A stretch of 64,000 bases of DNA from Ignavibacteriota bacterium. Its GTDB lineage: Bacteria; Bacteroidota; Ignavibacteria; Kapaibacteriales; UBA2268. The DNA lies in NCBI GenBank assembly GCA_019637995.1, contig JAHBUQ010000002.1, positions 511,428 through 575,427 on the forward strand, in the 5' to 3' direction. The translations under genes were made by a program, and so were the position numbers. The notes under the pieces are model-generated. The model was not told the DNA's origin. It worked only from the letters and a program-made list of their open reading frames with translations, and made no database searches. This document shows positions 54,616 to 62,326 of this stretch, piece after piece (within the stretch, counting starts at the first letter, position 1; each line of letters begins with the position of its first letter).

Positions 54616-54729
54616 TTATATCGGACAAATTTTCCTAATTACCAAATTCAAATTGTTATTCTCCTGTTTGGGGAGAAAGTAAGCTGGATTGAGAATCTGC
54701 TCGTATCGGATTGCTATATGTGTTTGCAT
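54616..54729 (-). pseudogene. Decayed copy of the DUF2281-like antitoxin gene
   Basis: A 37-codon frame MQTHIAIRYEQILNPAYFLP ending at a stop after VIRKICPI. Its first half aligns residue by residue with the intact 68-residue protein (MQTQISIGYEHILNLAYLLP), but the C-terminal toxin-facing tail is gone. The ATG sits in leader repeat copy 3. An overlapping plus-strand frame at 54544-54750 is a shadow of it. Confidence 0.75.
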
Positions 54730-54770
54730 AATTTAAATCCTTTTATTTAATAATATATTTCGACGAATCT
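54722..54770 (-). repeat. Leader repeat, copy 3 (partial)
   Basis: 49 bases match copy 1 with one substitution; beyond 54770 the similarity is lost. It precedes the decayed antitoxin copy. Confidence 0.88.
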
Positions 54771-54982
54771 TAATTAAAAAAATATTTTTGTAGTTGTTTA
54801 TTTGGAAATAATATATTGATTTATTTTACAAAACGAATTTTGCAATAATGACTTTTGATAATTGATATTTGCGAAAAATAGTAATGTTGGCATTAGCTTG
54901 ATTGAAATTATATTTATCGGCAAATTATATGAAAGAATTGGAGGATAAATATACGTAAGTCTTTATTATTCAATGCTTGCTG

Positions 54983-55056
54983 TCGGTGTGACAGGATTTG
55001 AACCTGCGACCCCTTCGTCCCGAACGAAGTACGCTACCGGGCTGCGCTACACACCG
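54983..55056 (-). tRNA. tRNA-Pro (anticodon CGG)
   Basis: A 74-base cloverleaf on the minus strand. The acceptor is CGGTGTG/CACACCG with discriminator A. The D stem is GCGC/GCGT, the anticodon arm is CTTCG-TTCGGGA-CGAAG and the T arm is GCAGG-TTCAAAT-CCTGT. CCA is not encoded. Accessory DNA with antitoxin relics lies just downstream, consistent with tRNA genes as insertion points, although no att repeat was found. Confidence 0.96.
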
Positions 55057-55066
55057 TATTGTTACG

Positions 55067-55074
55067 CAAAAATA
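55067..55074 (-). promoter_or_regulatory. Candidate -7 box for tRNA-Pro
   Basis: TATTTTTG on the minus strand, 11 bases before the tRNA 5' end, the same box and nearly the same distance as for tRNA-Val. Confidence 0.55.
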
Positions 55075-55231
55075 CAAAATTTTATCCAAATCATAATTAT
55101 AAAATATCAATAATTTTCACTTTATCGGAAAAATGAAATGTGTTCATATTCTTACATATATTAATAAATATATTAATACTATTCTTAAGATTATTACGTA
55201 TATTTTTTTTTGGCAATAATTCCGGCATAAA

Positions 55232-58200
55232 ATGAAATATATACTTAATAATACAGAAAATTCTGATGATATACTTCAAAATGTAAGTATGATTTTCGAA
55301 AATGGAAAGCTCTCTTCAAAAGAGGATGCTTCATATTTCCTTGATTTTACATCCAAACCACAATTTCTAAATGGCTTAACATCTGACGAAAAGCGCCTTG
55401 AATGGGCAGAATTATGCTTTAAAATTATCAGAAAATTCAACTATAAACTTCTTGATTTGCTTACATCAAGGACAAACGAACTTCAGGACAGAATTCTCTT
55501 TAGGGATATGTCAATAGGAAAGCCCGGAAAATGGACTTATAAAAAAATTCACCACTATACAAAAGAGCTTGCTGCCTCATTTTATGATGTATGCGAAGAA
55601 GGTGATATTCCTAGAGTTGCAATTTTATGCGAGAATAGCGTAGTTTCAGCAAGCTGCGATTTAGCATGCCTGAGCTATGATATATTTGTAACGCCACTTA
55701 ATGTAAGTTTTGACAGGGATATTATAGAGTATATTTTTGATACTTTGGATATCAATATTGTAATCAGTGATTCAAAATCTCGTTTGGATTTGTTGCTAAG
55801 CATTAAGGAAAGTAGCGGACGAGACTTGAAAATATTTTCTACAAAAAATGATTTTCTCGAATATGGCAACGATATTTTCTATCTTGGAGAGTATGAAACC
55901 AAGTTTTCAACAGGCGAAATTGACAAAATTTTACAAAAGCGGCAGATTCTTGATGTCAATCAGGTGTGTACAGTAATGTTCACATCAGGCAGCACCGGAA
56001 TGCCGAAAGGAATATCGTTTACAATGTATAATCTGATTACTAAGCGATATGCACGCGGCGCCGCAGTTCCGGAAGTCGGCAATGATGAAGTCATGCTTTG
56101 TTATCTTCCGCTTTATCATACATTCGGTAGATTTCTAGAGCTAATGGGTTCAATATACTGGCGTGGAACTTATACTTTTGCAGGAAATACATCATCCGAT
56201 ACATTATTAGGACTATTCCCGAAGGTCAATCCAACTGTATTTATAAGTATTCCTCTGAGATGGCTTCAGCTTTATGAGTCAGCAGTTGAGCTTATGAATT
56301 CAGCCAAAGACTCCAATGAAATACGCGAAATATTCAGATCAGTTGTTGGTACAAGACTTAAATGGGGACTTTCTGCAGCCGGATATTTAGACCCAAAAGT
56401 ATTCAACTTTTTCAGTAAAAATGATGTTGAATTATGTAGCGGTTTCGGTATGACTGAAGCTACCGGCGGCATTACAATGACTCCACCTTACGGATATAAA
56501 ACCGGAACAGTTGGAAAACCACTTCCCGGTGTATTCATAAGAATTGACAACGAAGGTGTGCTTGAAATCAGCGGTCATTATGTAGCCAGATATCTGGAAA
56601 CAGCTTCTCCATATTCTCATATTCCTTATCCTGACCAAGCAGAGGATTTCATCTCTACAGGCGATGTTTTCAAAGAAGATGAAGAAGGCTATTACGAGAT
56701 AGTGGACAGAGTCAAGGATATTTATAAAAATAATCGCGGTCAAACTGTATCACCCAAAAATGTTGAGAATAAATTTGAGGGTGTACCCGGAATAAAAAGA
56801 ACATTTTTAGTCGGAGATGGAAAGCCTTACAATACCCTTTTCATAGTACCTGACAGGTCAGAAGAAATAATTATGTCAAAGCCGGAAAATGAAATTAGCG
56901 ATTATTTAAAACAAATAATTTTAACAGCAAATACAGAGCTAATTCCATACGAAAGGATTATTAACTTTACAATTCTTGAAAGGGATTTCGAGCTTGAAAG
57001 GGGTGAGCTAACACCAAAAGGTTCGTATAATCGAAAAAATATTTTAGCTAATTTCAATAATGATATTGAAAAGTTATATGAGAAAAATCATATTGATATT
57101 AAATTTGATACATTTGTAATTAGAATACCACGCTGGTTTTTCCGTGATTTAGGAATACTCGAAACCGATATATCCGCTGATAATCACGGACTTATAAATC
57201 ATCGGAGCGGCAGAAAACTAACCATAAAATTTGTTGAGGAAAGCAAAGTACAAATTGGTGATTTATACTATGAATTATCAGGCAATTTAATTAATCTTGG
57301 CGCATTCTCAAGGCAACCTTTGCTATGGACCGGTAATCCTTCATTATTTCTTTTTGCTCCTGTTATGGAGGGTTGGGACGCACAAATCGAAGGAATATCG
57401 GATAATGTATTTTTACCCTATACTCCGGCTTCGGAAGACTACCCCAATATTGAAATATCGGATAATTTCAAAATCAGCTATAATTTCAGAATAATAAATA
57501 CTTTCTTTTGCGATACATATTTCGGGGACATCGAAAAAGCAGAATACGCTCTTTCTGAGATAGAGCGGAGACTGGAATCCGGCTCTGAGAAAATGATTCA
57601 GCTATTGAGAAAGAGACTTCAAACTCTTGCAAGACATCCGGCTGAGGAAATAAGAGCTGAAGCTTACAGGATATTGCTTCTTGATGAGCCAAGCCCTGAT
57701 TACAGCAAGGCATTTCCGGCATTTGTCAGGTCTGGATTATCTTATCTTACCGAAAATTCAATCAAGAAAATTGCCGCCGGCAAGCTCGAAATCCGTAGGC
57801 TGGAAGCTCTAAGGAAAAGACTTTTAGCTTACAGAACAGGTGTAGAGATAACAAATGACGAATTTATGATAACGCAATTCAAGAATTTATTCAGACTTTT
57901 GTATAATTTTCTCAAGCATAACCCCGATTATTACACATCTGTCCGTTATGAGCTTATTTCATGGATGCTTTATGACAAAATTCCAGAAATACAGGAAATT
58001 GCTGAGGATTACTTCCATAAAATTCATGAATTTTACGAACAAATGCTTGATTCAACAACTCTTAAATTTCCTGCTGAATTATGGAACTCTAAACTTGTTT
58101 TTGATGATGGAATCTCAAAAAATGAAGAAGAGGTCTTGCGTTCAGTTATCATCAACAGAGGATTTCTTAAGCAATCAGTTATGCTTTGCTTTGATGAGCA

Positions 58201-59818
58201 GGATTTTGTAATTGATAATGCTAAAGACGGAGGCGTTTGGATATCACCTCTAAACAGCTACAGCCATACTTTGCACTACCGAATTGTTATAGTACTTAAA
58301 AATAACCGCCGATTTGACTTGCAGATTTTTATCAATAAATCTGCCAATGAAAATGAGATCTTACAAACGATTTTAAGACATGTAGCGATTTCGGGTTATC
58401 CTTTTGGCTATAGAGTACTTCCAAAATTAGGTGCATACCGTGAGGAATTGAGAGCGTGGTCTTTTGAATATTTCGGAGAGCTGTCTCTTTGGGCAAAAAT
58501 CCGTGAATTTTCAGGAAGAAGGATTACAGGTTCATATTTTGACAAAGGTTTATCACTCAGAAAATATTATATTTCTGCAATGTCAGCATTGTTTGTAGGT
58601 TGGAGAAATTCAGGCAAGAGTATTTTACCGGGAATTATGTCGCCCGAAAATGTGATTATCCCCGAGCTTGATTTCAGAGATGGAGCAATTATAAATTCAA
58701 TAAATGACTGGAAAGAATATAAATCACCTGTTTCAATAATCAGCCCACTAATAAGAAATTTTTATGTCAAACCGGCTCTTCACTATCCATGGATAGAGAG
58801 TTTTCTTGATTACAGGTGGATATTCGAAGCCTGCCACGAAGCTATTGGAATAGAAGAAACAAAAATATTTTTAACTCAGCTTAGACCTGAATTGGAAAAT
58901 TTTGAGAGCGGAAGTGATCTGCTATTGAAAAAACTGAATGAATATCTAAATGAAATTAACACTTATTACTTCCCTCCTCTTAGAATATCAAATGCGATAG
59001 AGAGATATGATGATTGGTTCAGCCTCAATAAAGAAGCTACAGTACAGGCTAAAGAGCAAACAATCCGTGAGCTTATCAGCTTATACAACATAAATGTTAA
59101 AAGTGAACCCGAAAGATTTTATCTTTATCTTCATACTTACTTCAAAAATGCAAGCAAAGAAGTCAAGGATAAAATCCTATTGATTATTCATCGCTTATAT
59201 AGAAATTCTGATGAATATGCCACACACCTTATTGAAACTACTGACCTTCAAAATTTAATTGAAAATACTGACGACAGACTAATATTTTCAAGAATGTTAT
59301 TTCCTAAATCAGAAGCGGTGGATTTCAAATTGGCAAAACCTGTTTATTCGGATACTTCAGCACCGGTAGTCAAGACATTCATAAAAGACCAGGCAGGCGA
59401 GATTTATACATTCAGAGAAGCTGAAAGTGCATCCGAAGTCGGCAACTTATACAGAATATTTTTTAAGGAAAAATATCCTAAAGTAATTTCAGAAAATGAT
59501 GAATATATTGTACTTTTCGATTCGATTGACCGAATTGTCGGAGGAATATGCTACCGAAAAACCGATAAAAATTCAGTCTTAATTGATGGCAGTGTCGTAA
59601 TTTCAGCTTTGAGTAATCGCGGGCTTGGAAGTGCTATGCTCGAAGATTTTTGCGGAAGAATGGCATCGCATGGATTTGATTCAGTAAAAGCACACTTCTT
59701 CCTTAAGAATTTTTATCTGAAGCGTGGATTTGTAGTTGACAGAAGGCATGGTACATTAGTCAGATTTTTGGATTCAAATAATTCAAATTTAATTAAAGGC
59801 AGCTATTGTATAATTTGA
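55232..59818 (+). CDS. Giant fusion: AMP-forming acyl ligase, unknown middle region, GNAT acetyltransferase
   Basis: A 1528-residue cytoplasmic protein. About residues 90-625 are an acyl-adenylating enzyme like long-chain acyl-CoA synthetase, with P-loop FTSGSTGMPKG near 250, GFGMTEATGG near 403, the ISTGD motif near 474, DRVKDIYKNNRGQTVSPKNV near 488 and ELTPKGSYNRK with the C-terminal Lys near 594. About 630-1370 are a 740-residue region I cannot assign; it contains helical stretches and a block near 1070-1200 (YRVLPKLGAYREELRAWSFE, SPENVIIPELDFRDG). About 1390-1520 are a GNAT domain with SNRGLGSAMLEDFCG, the acetyl-CoA loop. An acyl group activated at one end might be passed on, but the overall reaction is unknown. 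The tRNA-Pro gene upstream is divergent, and the convergent protease gene lies downstream. Confidence 0.85.
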   Translation: MKYILNNTENSDDILQNVSMIFENGKLSSKEDASYFLDFTSKPQFLNGLTSDEKRLEWAELCFKIIRKFNYKLLDLLTSRTNELQDRILFRDMSIGKPGKWTYKKIHHYTKELAASFYDVCEEGDIPRVAILCENSVVSASCDLACLSYDIFVTPLNVSFDRDIIEYIFDTLDINIVISDSKSRLDLLLSIKESSGRDLKIFSTKNDFLEYGNDIFYLGEYETKFSTGEIDKILQKRQILDVNQVCTVMFTSGSTGMPKGISFTMYNLITKRYARGAAVPEVGNDEVMLCYLPLYHTFGRFLELMGSIYWRGTYTFAGNTSSDTLLGLFPKVNPTVFISIPLRWLQLYESAVELMNSAKDSNEIREIFRSVVGTRLKWGLSAAGYLDPKVFNFFSKNDVELCSGFGMTEATGGITMTPPYGYKTGTVGKPLPGVFIRIDNEGVLEISGHYVARYLETASPYSHIPYPDQAEDFISTGDVFKEDEEGYYEIVDRVKDIYKNNRGQTVSPKNVENKFEGVPGIKRTFLVGDGKPYNTLFIVPDRSEEIIMSKPENEISDYLKQIILTANTELIPYERIINFTILERDFELERGELTPKGSYNRKNILANFNNDIEKLYEKNHIDIKFDTFVIRIPRWFFRDLGILETDISADNHGLINHRSGRKLTIKFVEESKVQIGDLYYELSGNLINLGAFSRQPLLWTGNPSLFLFAPVMEGWDAQIEGISDNVFLPYTPASEDYPNIEISDNFKISYNFRIINTFFCDTYFGDIEKAEYALSEIERRLESGSEKMIQLLRKRLQTLARHPAEEIRAEAYRILLLDEPSPDYSKAFPAFVRSGLSYLTENSIKKIAAGKLEIRRLEALRKRLLAYRTGVEITNDEFMITQFKNLFRLLYNFLKHNPDYYTSVRYELISWMLYDKIPEIQEIAEDYFHKIHEFYEQMLDSTTLKFPAELWNSKLVFDDGISKNEEEVLRSVIINRGFLKQSVMLCFDEQDFVIDNAKDGGVWISPLNSYSHTLHYRIVIVLKNNRRFDLQIFINKSANENEILQTILRHVAISGYPFGYRVLPKLGAYREELRAWSFEYFGELSLWAKIREFSGRRITGSYFDKGLSLRKYYISAMSALFVGWRNSGKSILPGIMSPENVIIPELDFRDGAIINSINDWKEYKSPVSIISPLIRNFYVKPALHYPWIESFLDYRWIFEACHEAIGIEETKIFLTQLRPELENFESGSDLLLKKLNEYLNEINTYYFPPLRISNAIERYDDWFSLNKEATVQAKEQTIRELISLYNINVKSEPERFYLYLHTYFKNASKEVKDKILLIIHRLYRNSDEYATHLIETTDLQNLIENTDDRLIFSRMLFPKSEAVDFKLAKPVYSDTSAPVVKTFIKDQAGEIYTFREAESASEVGNLYRIFFKEKYPKVISENDEYIVLFDSIDRIVGGICYRKTDKNSVLIDGSVVISALSNRGLGSAMLEDFCGRMASHGFDSVKAHFFLKNFYLKRGFVVDRRHGTLVRFLDSNNSNLIKGSYCII

Positions 59819-59861
59819 TATCCAATTTTGGACTATAAAAACGAATAAATTTTTATATAAT

Positions 59862-59898
59862 AATGGGTTGACCAATATAAAATATAGTCAACCCATTT
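59862..59898. terminator. Bidirectional terminator
   Basis: A perfect 11-bp stem (AATGGGTTGAC at 59862-59872, GTCAACCCATT at 59887-59897) between convergent genes, with T residues on the right side. Confidence 0.82.
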
Positions 59899-59921
59899 TT
59901 AAAAAATATCAACCAAATAAA

Positions 59922-61592
59922 TTATTTAATTTTTGCAATTTTTGCTGCTTCAGGAAATAGAGTCAGAGCTTTTTGAATTTGTCTGTCAATAGTCGTATAA
60001 AAAAGCTCATGTCTTTCTTTAGAGCCCCAGATACTGCTTGCCAAAGTGCCTGTAAGCTCAGCTACGATAAACTCTTTATCTGTTACAAACTCCTCTTCAT
60101 TCCATTTAATATCTTTGCTTTCTGCAAGTTTGCGGAAGTCTTCGAACATCTTATCTGAAATTTTGAAATCATTTTTGAAGTCGTTAAAATTGTTCTTATA
60201 TTTAGCTTTTATTTCGCTTCCGTTTTTGAGATTTGAATTAACAAATTCATAAAATATTCTCTTAATTCTCAAATTAACTGACAAATTAGTTATAGTATCA
60301 CTCTTGACAATAAAGTCAGGTGTAACACCACCACCACCCATTACCATTCTTCCACTTTTAGTGTAATGTATTGCCAGTGAGTCAAGATTATAAATATTTT
60401 TGCTATTTGGATTTTTCTCTAACTCTTTGGCGTTCTCTTCATCAACTGCTTTTCTTACTTTTTCCAAAGCATGTTCGATATTAGAGCCTTCTTCGAGTTC
60501 AAGTCTTCCGGCGAGCATACGATACTCTTTTTTATCTTTGTAAGGTCTTTGAATGCTTCTACCAGATGGTGTATAGTATTTTGATACTGTGAGTCTGAAA
60601 GCTGACCCGTCTCCGATATCATACTGGCGCTGCACCAAGCCTTTGCCAAAAGAAGTAGTGCCTACAACAAGCCCTCTATCTAAATCCTGAATTGCACCTG
60701 ATACAATCTCGCTGGCAGATGCTGAACCGTGATTAATCAGTACAATTATAGGAATAGTTGCAAACTCTCCTGTACGCTGAGCTATCAAAAACTCGTCAAA
60801 CTCAGGTCTTCTGCCCTTAGTATAGACTATAGTATCGCCTGATTTTAAAAACTCATTTGCCATATAATATGCTTGTTGCAAAAATCCACCCGGATTGCCT
60901 CGCAAGTCCAGAAGCAACTTTTTCATACCCTGGCTCCTCAAATCTTTTAATGCTTCTTTAAGTTCTGAATATGTATTAGCTGCAAAGCGGTTTACTTTTA
61001 CAAAGCCTACATCAGTCCCATCAAACATAAATGAAGCATCTACACTATATAATGGAATCTTATCTCTTATAATTGAAAATTCGATTAATTCAGGATTATC
61101 ACCGCGTTGAATATCTACTACTACTGTCGTTCCACGAGGACCTTTCAATTTTTTTGGAACTTCGCCACGGTCAATACCAACTGCATATTCGCCGTCAATA
61201 TTAATTATCTTGTCACCGGATTGTATTCCAAGTGCTTCACTAGGTCCGCCGGTAATAGGAGTGATGATTGTAATAGTGTCATTTATTATGTCAAATTGAA
61301 CACCAATACCTTCGAAACTGCCTTGAAAATCTTCCTGCACATCTTTCATTTCTTTAGCATCTATATATACCGAATGAGGGTCCAAGTCATTAAGCATCCC
61401 TTTGATTGCGGCTTCTGTAAGCTTTTGGGTATCTACATCATCAACATAATTTTTGACAGTCAAACCAAATACTTTCTTATACTTTTCAAATTGATTATAT
61501 ACATTGTCACTTGATACGACGGGATTAATCAATACTCCAAGCACTATACCAATAACAAGAATCGCACCTGTCAAAATAATTTTTTTTCTCAT
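59922..61592 (-). CDS. C-terminal processing peptidase (S41 family)
   Basis: A 556-residue periplasmic serine protease of the CtpA/Prc type. An N-terminal signal anchor (about 4-26, IILTGAILVIGIVLGVLINP) is followed by a helical cap. A PDZ domain (about 85-170, ITPITGGPSEALGIQSGDKI) recognises C-termini. The protease core has the Ser-Lys dyad: LINHGSASASEIVSGAIQDL (Ser near 290) and VVGTTSFGKGLVQRQYDIGD (Lys near 317). The C-terminal 170 residues form an extra helical region common in Bacteroidota homologues. It trims or degrades periplasmic proteins. The gene stands alone. Confidence 0.95.
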   Translation of the reverse strand: MRKKIILTGAILVIGIVLGVLINPVVSSDNVYNQFEKYKKVFGLTVKNYVDDVDTQKLTEAAIKGMLNDLDPHSVYIDAKEMKDVQEDFQGSFEGIGVQFDIINDTITIITPITGGPSEALGIQSGDKIINIDGEYAVGIDRGEVPKKLKGPRGTTVVVDIQRGDNPELIEFSIIRDKIPLYSVDASFMFDGTDVGFVKVNRFAANTYSELKEALKDLRSQGMKKLLLDLRGNPGGFLQQAYYMANEFLKSGDTIVYTKGRRPEFDEFLIAQRTGEFATIPIIVLINHGSASASEIVSGAIQDLDRGLVVGTTSFGKGLVQRQYDIGDGSAFRLTVSKYYTPSGRSIQRPYKDKKEYRMLAGRLELEEGSNIEHALEKVRKAVDEENAKELEKNPNSKNIYNLDSLAIHYTKSGRMVMGGGGVTPDFIVKSDTITNLSVNLRIKRIFYEFVNSNLKNGSEIKAKYKNNFNDFKNDFKISDKMFEDFRKLAESKDIKWNEEEFVTDKEFIVAELTGTLASSIWGSKERHELFYTTIDRQIQKALTLFPEAAKIAKIK

Positions 61593-62020
61593 TTAAAATA
61601 TCTCCGTTCATTTTATTTGTATGATTAAGTACCAATAAACGATATAATTGCTAATTAAGTTTGAATTAATTTGATTTTTATAATAAACAACTTAAAATTC
61701 AGTAAAACTACTGTAATTTTTAAACAGCAAAAGTGGTTAAGCAGAGAAATTAATTATATATATTTAATAATTTTGCTTTGGTACACTATCAAAATCAATT
61801 GTTCCAAATTCTTAAGTAATTGTTTTTTTAATATATAATTTATAACTATTTGCGTATTTTTTTATTAAGAGCACTATGATTTTGTTTTAAAAATAATGTA
61901 TAATTTTGAGAAATGTTTGCTTTTTAATAAACTTATGAAAAAAATATTTTCTTATTTAAAAAAATAGTATTATTTTTGTAGTTCTATAATTTTCAATATT
62001 TGAATTTAAGGATTATAACA
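61593..62020. other. AT-rich divergent spacer
   Basis: It lies between ctp and rpmG. It holds the rpmG promoter box at 61971-61978 and a second TAATTTTG motif near 61902. No gene or repeat is seen. Confidence 0.4.
61971..61978 (+). promoter_or_regulatory. Candidate -7 box for rpmG
   Basis: TATTTTTG, 43 bases upstream of the rpmG ATG, followed by an AAGGA ribosome site just before the start. Confidence 0.5.
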
Positions 62021-62200
62021 ATGGCTAAGAAAGAGCAACGAATTGTAATTACAGTTGAATGTACTGAAGCGAGAGCCGAAGGCAAGCCGCCCTCAAGATA
62101 TTCGACTACAAAGAATAAACAAAATACGCCAAGCCGTCTGGAGATTAAGAAATATAATCCATTCTTAAGAAGACATACTTTACATAAAGAAATTAAGTAA
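62021..62200 (+). CDS. rpmG: 50S ribosomal protein L33, zinc-less form
   Basis: A 59-residue ribosomal protein of the large subunit, near the E site. The ATG at 62021 opens [20 protein letters not shown], with AAGGATT upstream; an ATG 7 codons earlier is not needed. The [20 protein letters not shown] and [10 protein letters not shown] stretches are the L33 signature. Zinc-binding L33 has two CxxC pairs; here the first is reduced to CTEA and the second is NPFLRR, so it is the cysteine-less (C-minus) form. The usual neighbour rpmB (L28) is not present next to it. A strong hairpin terminator follows. Confidence 0.96.
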   Translation: MAKKEQRIVITVECTEARAEGKPPSRYSTTKNKQNTPSRLEIKKYNPFLRRHTLHKEIK

Positions 62201-62228
62201 TTTAGGATTATATCCCTTAGAAATATTT

Positions 62229-62310
62229 AAAGGGGTTGTCTCAAAATATTTTAGTAAGTAATATAGTAGTCTTACTACATATTATTTAAATTTTTGAGAC
62301 AATCCCTTTT
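62229..62310. terminator. Long inverted-repeat terminator or mini-element
   Basis: An 18-bp stem with a single G-T pair (AAAGGGGTTGTCTCAAAA at 62229-62246, TTTTGAGACAATCCCTTT at 62292-62309). An inner TAGTAAG/CTTACTA hairpin lies within it and a T-rich right flank follows. It lies between convergent genes. Its arms share GGGTTGTCTCAAAA with the hairpin at 11560-11618. Confidence 0.75.
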
Positions 62311-62326
62311 TCCGTTTTTTTATTTA

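Noticed and set aside
54544..54750. Plus-strand 68-residue open frame
   Set aside because: It overlaps the decayed antitoxin copy and leader repeat on the minus strand, whose protein similarity to the intact gene is clear. The plus-strand translation has no family resemblance.
54357..55056. Integrated element at tRNA-Pro
   Set aside because: Accessory relics lie next to the tRNA, but I found no integrase gene and no duplicated tRNA 3' end that would mark attachment sites.
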